NCBI GenBank assembly: GCA_039810525.1
Contig: JBDHXE010000100.1
Location: 1-8,654, forward strand
Direction: 5' to 3'
Source of the DNA: JBDHXE01 sp039810525
Lineage (GTDB): Bacteria; Bacteroidota; Ignavibacteria; Kapaibacteriales; UBA2268
DNA length: 8,654 nucleotides
Made by a program: the position numbers and the translations under genes. Position 1 is the stretch's first letter; each line of letters starts with the position of its first letter. Below are positions 6,201 through 8,654 of the stretch, piece by piece. The notes beneath the pieces are model-generated. The model worked only from the letters and a program-made list of their open reading frames with translations, made no database searches and was not told where the DNA came from.

Positions 6201-7847
6201 CTATTTCTTATTTAAATTTTTATAATAATTAATTAAACCATTAGTAGAAGCATCATGCCCCCTTACTAAGCCATCATCACCAAGCTCTTTCAATATTTTA
6301 CCCGCCAATTGCTTACCAAGCTCTACACCCCACTGATCAAACGAATTAATACCCCAGACCACACCCTCTACAAACACCTTATGCTCATACAAAGCTATCA
6401 AAGTTCCCAACAATTCAGGCGTCAATTGCTTAAACATTAACATATTAGACGGAATATTACCCCTAAATACTTTATGAGGCAACAATTCCTCTACCCTATC
6501 AGCAGCCAACCCTTGATACTCAAGCTCCTTTTTTACTTCATCTTTCTGCTTACCCCTCATCAAAGCCTCTGATTGAGCCAGACAATTTGCCAACAACTTA
6601 TTATGATGATCCGATAATGGATTGAGAGATTTTACCGACACCAAAAAATCAACAGGAATCACCTGAGTACCTTGATGAATCAACTGAAAAAAAGAATGCT
6701 GAGCATTAGTCCCAGCTGTGCCCCATACACTTATACCAGTTGTATAATCCGTCTGACTACCATCCATATCAATATATTTGCCATTACTTTCCATCTCAAG
6801 CTGTTGCAAAAACTCCGTAAACTTACTCAAATATTGATTATAAGGTATCACAGCATAATTCGAATAACCCATAAAACTACTATACCATACTCCAAGCAAC
6901 CCCAATATTACAGGAATATTCTTATCAAAAGCAGTATGCCGAAAATGAGTATCTGCATAATAAGCTCCATCAAGCAACTTTTCAAAATTATCATAACCCA
7001 AATACACAGCTATTGATAAACCAATTGCAGACCACAGCGAATATCGACCGCCTACCCAATCCCAAAATTCAAACATATTATCCTCTGGTATACCAAAATC
7101 CAAACACGCTTGCCTATTAGTAGATAAAGCCACAAAATGAAACCTGATATCACCATAATCAGCATCACCAGAAGACAAAAACCAATCCTTAGCACTCAAC
7201 GCATTAGTCATAGTCTCCATAGTAGTAAACGTCTTCGACGCTATTATAAACAAAGTTCTTTCTGGATCTAATACCTTAACTATTTCCGACAGATCATTAC
7301 TATCCACATTAGATACAAAATGCACATTCACCCTATTATCACTATAATACCTAAGAGCACTACATACCATAGCTGGTCCCAAATCAGAACCACCAATACC
7401 TATATTCACTACATCTCTAATACTCTTACCCGTATAGCCCTTCCATTTACCACTTCTCACCTCATCACTAAACACCTTCATCTTCAATTTAACAGCATTA
7501 ATCTTCTCACTAATATTCTCATCATTATAAATTATTGGATTCTTTCCCTTATATCTAAGTGCCGTGTGCAATACTGCCCTATGCTCAGTAAAATTGATCA
7601 ACTTACCACCAAACATATCCTCAATTCTTTCTTTCAAACCTACTTGATTAGCCAATTCTACCAAATGAGTTACCGTCCTATCATCTATAAGATTCTTAGA
7701 ATAATCAAACAATATATCACTAAACCTTATAGAATACTTCTCAAACCTATGATTATCAGCATTAAACAAATCAATTATCCTACTGCCTTGCAACCTATCT
7801 CTATCTTCTAACAAAGATTGCCAGGCTTCTGTACTTGTTGGCTTCAT
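6201..7847 (-). CDS. pgi: Glucose-6-phosphate isomerase
   Basis: Pgi interconverts glucose 6-phosphate and fructose 6-phosphate in glycolysis and gluconeogenesis, in the cytoplasm. The 548-residue length matches the long bacterial/eukaryotic form (E. coli has 549). Both signature regions are present: DWVGGRYSLWSAIG (263-276) and GINSFDQWGVELGK (499-512). The phosphate-binding loop is NIGIGGSDLGPAM (148-160), and SKTFTTMET (204-212) contacts the sugar phosphate. The catalytic residues expected from the family are in place: Arg268, Glu353 (in ESNGK), His384 (in AQHSFF) and Lys512. The enzyme should therefore be active. The ATG at 7847 gives the normal N-terminus, with no clear Shine-Dalgarno. 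The acyltransferase gene starts 2 bases downstream. A 146-base divergent gap separates pgi from the LON-domain gene. Confidence 0.98.
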   Translation of the reverse strand: MKPTSTEAWQSLLEDRDRLQGSRIIDLFNADNHRFEKYSIRFSDILFDYSKNLIDDRTVTHLVELANQVGLKERIEDMFGGKLINFTEHRAVLHTALRYKGKNPIIYNDENISEKINAVKLKMKVFSDEVRSGKWKGYTGKSIRDVVNIGIGGSDLGPAMVCSALRYYSDNRVNVHFVSNVDSNDLSEIVKVLDPERTLFIIASKTFTTMETMTNALSAKDWFLSSGDADYGDIRFHFVALSTNRQACLDFGIPEDNMFEFWDWVGGRYSLWSAIGLSIAVYLGYDNFEKLLDGAYYADTHFRHTAFDKNIPVILGLLGVWYSSFMGYSNYAVIPYNQYLSKFTEFLQQLEMESNGKYIDMDGSQTDYTTGISVWGTAGTNAQHSFFQLIHQGTQVIPVDFLVSVKSLNPLSDHHNKLLANCLAQSEALMRGKQKDEVKKELEYQGLAADRVEELLPHKVFRGNIPSNMLMFKQLTPELLGTLIALYEHKVFVEGVVWGINSFDQWGVELGKQLAGKILKELGDDGLVRGHDASTNGLINYYKNLNKK

Positions 7848-7945
7848 TATTATATTCTAAAAAATAAATTTAATATAACTTTAAAATACAAAAAAATACT
7901 CATTTATTCCAAGTTTCACTTCTTTATATTTTTTTAAACCTCAAT

Positions 7946-7975
7946 TTTTGACCCCAAAAAACGTCAAAATATAAA
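7946..7975 (+). promoter_or_regulatory. Possible promoter of the LON-domain gene with overlapping inverted repeat
   Basis: TTGACC (7948-7953) and TATAAA (7970-7975), separated by 16 bases, each match the general sigma-70 consensus at five of six positions. Transcription would start near 7982, about 12 bases before the ATG at 7994. The same stretch holds a perfect 7-bp inverted repeat, TTTTGAC (7946-7952) and GTCAAAA (7963-7969), around a 10-base spacer. It covers the -35 and spacer and could be an operator. True Bacteroidota use a different promoter consensus, so this call depends on the lineage. Confidence 0.35.
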
Positions 7976-7993
7976 AAATAACTTTTGGCTATT

Positions 7994-8626
7994 ATGAAAA
8001 ACATTGGAATATTCCCCTTAAACTTAGTACTATTCCCCGAATCTGCCTATCCCCTACATATTTTTGAGGATAGATACAAAACACTTATCAAAGAATGCTA
8101 CGACCAATCAATTACCTTTGGTATCACTTACCTAACCCCACAAGGTATGAACCATATTGGATGCTCAGCTATTGTTTCAGATATATTCAAAAGCTATCCC
8201 GATGGTAGAATGGACATATTAATCGCAGGAGTCAAAAGATTCAAAATCACTAATCTTAAAGATGGAGTAAAACCATATTATACAGCCGAAGTAGAATATT
8301 TTGACGATGACCAACCACAACTAAATATTCTTAAATTATACCAATGCACTGATCTTTTTAACCAAGTAGTAGCCAAAATCAAAACAGTAAAAATTGACAA
8401 TATCTACCCAGACCAACTAAAAACTTCTAAACCATCATTTCTCATTGCTCAAAAAGCTGGACTTAGCACCGAACAAAAACAAACACTTATAGAAATGAGA
8501 AGCGAAAACGAAAGATTGGATTACCTAACCAATCACCTAAAAAAACTAACACCAATAATTATGCAGTCCGAGACCATTAGTCAAATAATTAAAAATGATG
8601 GATATTTCAAACCAAAAAATAAATAG
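7994..8626 (+). CDS. Stand-alone LON substrate-binding domain protein
   Basis: This protein contains only the N-terminal domain of Lon-type proteases (LON substrate-binding domain), which binds polypeptides; stand-alone versions have no established function. The opening NIGIFPLNLVLFPESAYPLHIFEDRYKTLIKEC follows the family pattern PLNLVLFP...LHIFE.RY. The strand regions around FGITYLTPQGMNHIGCSAIV and GRMDILIAGVKRFKI (with the conserved G..RF) complete the beta-barrel. The C-terminal 90 residues are mainly helical and charged. There is no AAA ATPase module (no Walker A) and no Ser-Lys protease domain, so it is not Lon itself. The 210-residue length fits single-domain members. The ATG at 7994 is preferred to an in-frame TTG at 7985 because it begins just before the conserved motif. 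The gene is divergent from pgi. Confidence 0.88.
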   Translation: MKNIGIFPLNLVLFPESAYPLHIFEDRYKTLIKECYDQSITFGITYLTPQGMNHIGCSAIVSDIFKSYPDGRMDILIAGVKRFKITNLKDGVKPYYTAEVEYFDDDQPQLNILKLYQCTDLFNQVVAKIKTVKIDNIYPDQLKTSKPSFLIAQKAGLSTEQKQTLIEMRSENERLDYLTNHLKKLTPIIMQSETISQIIKNDGYFKPKNK

Positions 8627-8630
8627 ACAA

Positions 8631-8654
8631 ATGAAATTCCCAAAAATAATGGCA
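8631..8654 (+). CDS. Possible start of a downstream gene, 3' partial
   Basis: An ATG at 8631, 4 bases after the stop of the LON-domain gene, opens eight codons (MKFPKIMA) that run off the window. The tight spacing and same direction suggest an operon partner. Too little is visible to name it, and no Shine-Dalgarno is seen. Confidence 0.3.

Noticed and set aside
7320..7811. 163-residue plus-strand frame (and another at 6672-7016) inside pgi
   Set aside because: Ile/Thr/His-rich shadow translations opposite a fully conserved enzyme.
7979..7987. TAAC-TTTTG as a Bacteroidota-type -7 element (TAnnTTTG)
   Set aside because: It does not fit exactly, no TTTG lies at the expected upstream distance, and it would place the transcript start at about the start codon.
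1..8654. CRISPR arrays, tRNA or rRNA genes, transposases, integrases, toxin-antitoxin or defence genes
   Set aside because: No regularly spaced repeats, RNA-gene signatures or protein motifs of these kinds were seen on either strand.

Overview
The window is a low-G+C, gene-dense stretch of bacterial chromosome. Its genes look like housekeeping, motility and cell-surface functions, and I see no mobile element, RNA gene or CRISPR array. NuoJ and NuoK carry wording I associate with the Bacteroidota/Chlorobi/Ignavibacteria (FCB) lineage, for example the NuoK ending IYVDEVNLLKW. The glycosyltransferase has the PYKSATQS motif also common there. Presence of a CheW argues for a lineage with chemotaxis signalling, such as the Ignavibacteria/Kapabacteria side of FCB rather than a typical gut Bacteroides. 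This placement is inference from protein appearance only.

Layout. Positions 1-1901 form a tight forward run: the end of nuoJ (cut by the window edge), nuoK, a CheW-type coupling protein and a DedA-family membrane protein, with gaps of 14, 27 and 8 bases. After 65 bases holding a perfect 8-bp inverted repeat comes a GTG-started gene for an SprA-related protein with an HExxH motif (1967-2560). It converges on a GT4-type glycosyltransferase on the minus strand (2584-3687). That gene is divergent from a SAM-dependent methyltransferase (3749-4561), which is followed by a 78-residue glutamine-rich protein of unknown function (4603-4839). A 195-base convergent gap precedes a minus-strand pair, glucose-6-phosphate isomerase (pgi, 6201-7847) and directly downstream of it a multi-spanning acyltransferase of the DUF1624/heparan-alpha-glucosaminide acetyltransferase type (5035-6198). 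Divergent from pgi is a stand-alone LON substrate-binding-domain protein (7994-8626), with the possible start of another gene at the right edge.

How the genes fit together. NuoJ/NuoK are membrane subunits of respiratory complex I. CheW links chemoreceptors to the CheA kinase. DedA, the glycosyltransferase, the methyltransferase and the acyltransferase all plausibly serve the envelope or surface glycans, and Pgi supplies the hexose-phosphate pool used for sugar nucleotides. No single new pathway is evident.

The most notable signals are four. The complex I cluster leaves nuoK for cheW instead of nuoL. The plus strand is enriched in A and C whichever way the genes point. A hairpin or operator sits against the start of the SprA-related gene. 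The small Q-rich gene has its own -10-like box and ribosome binding site.
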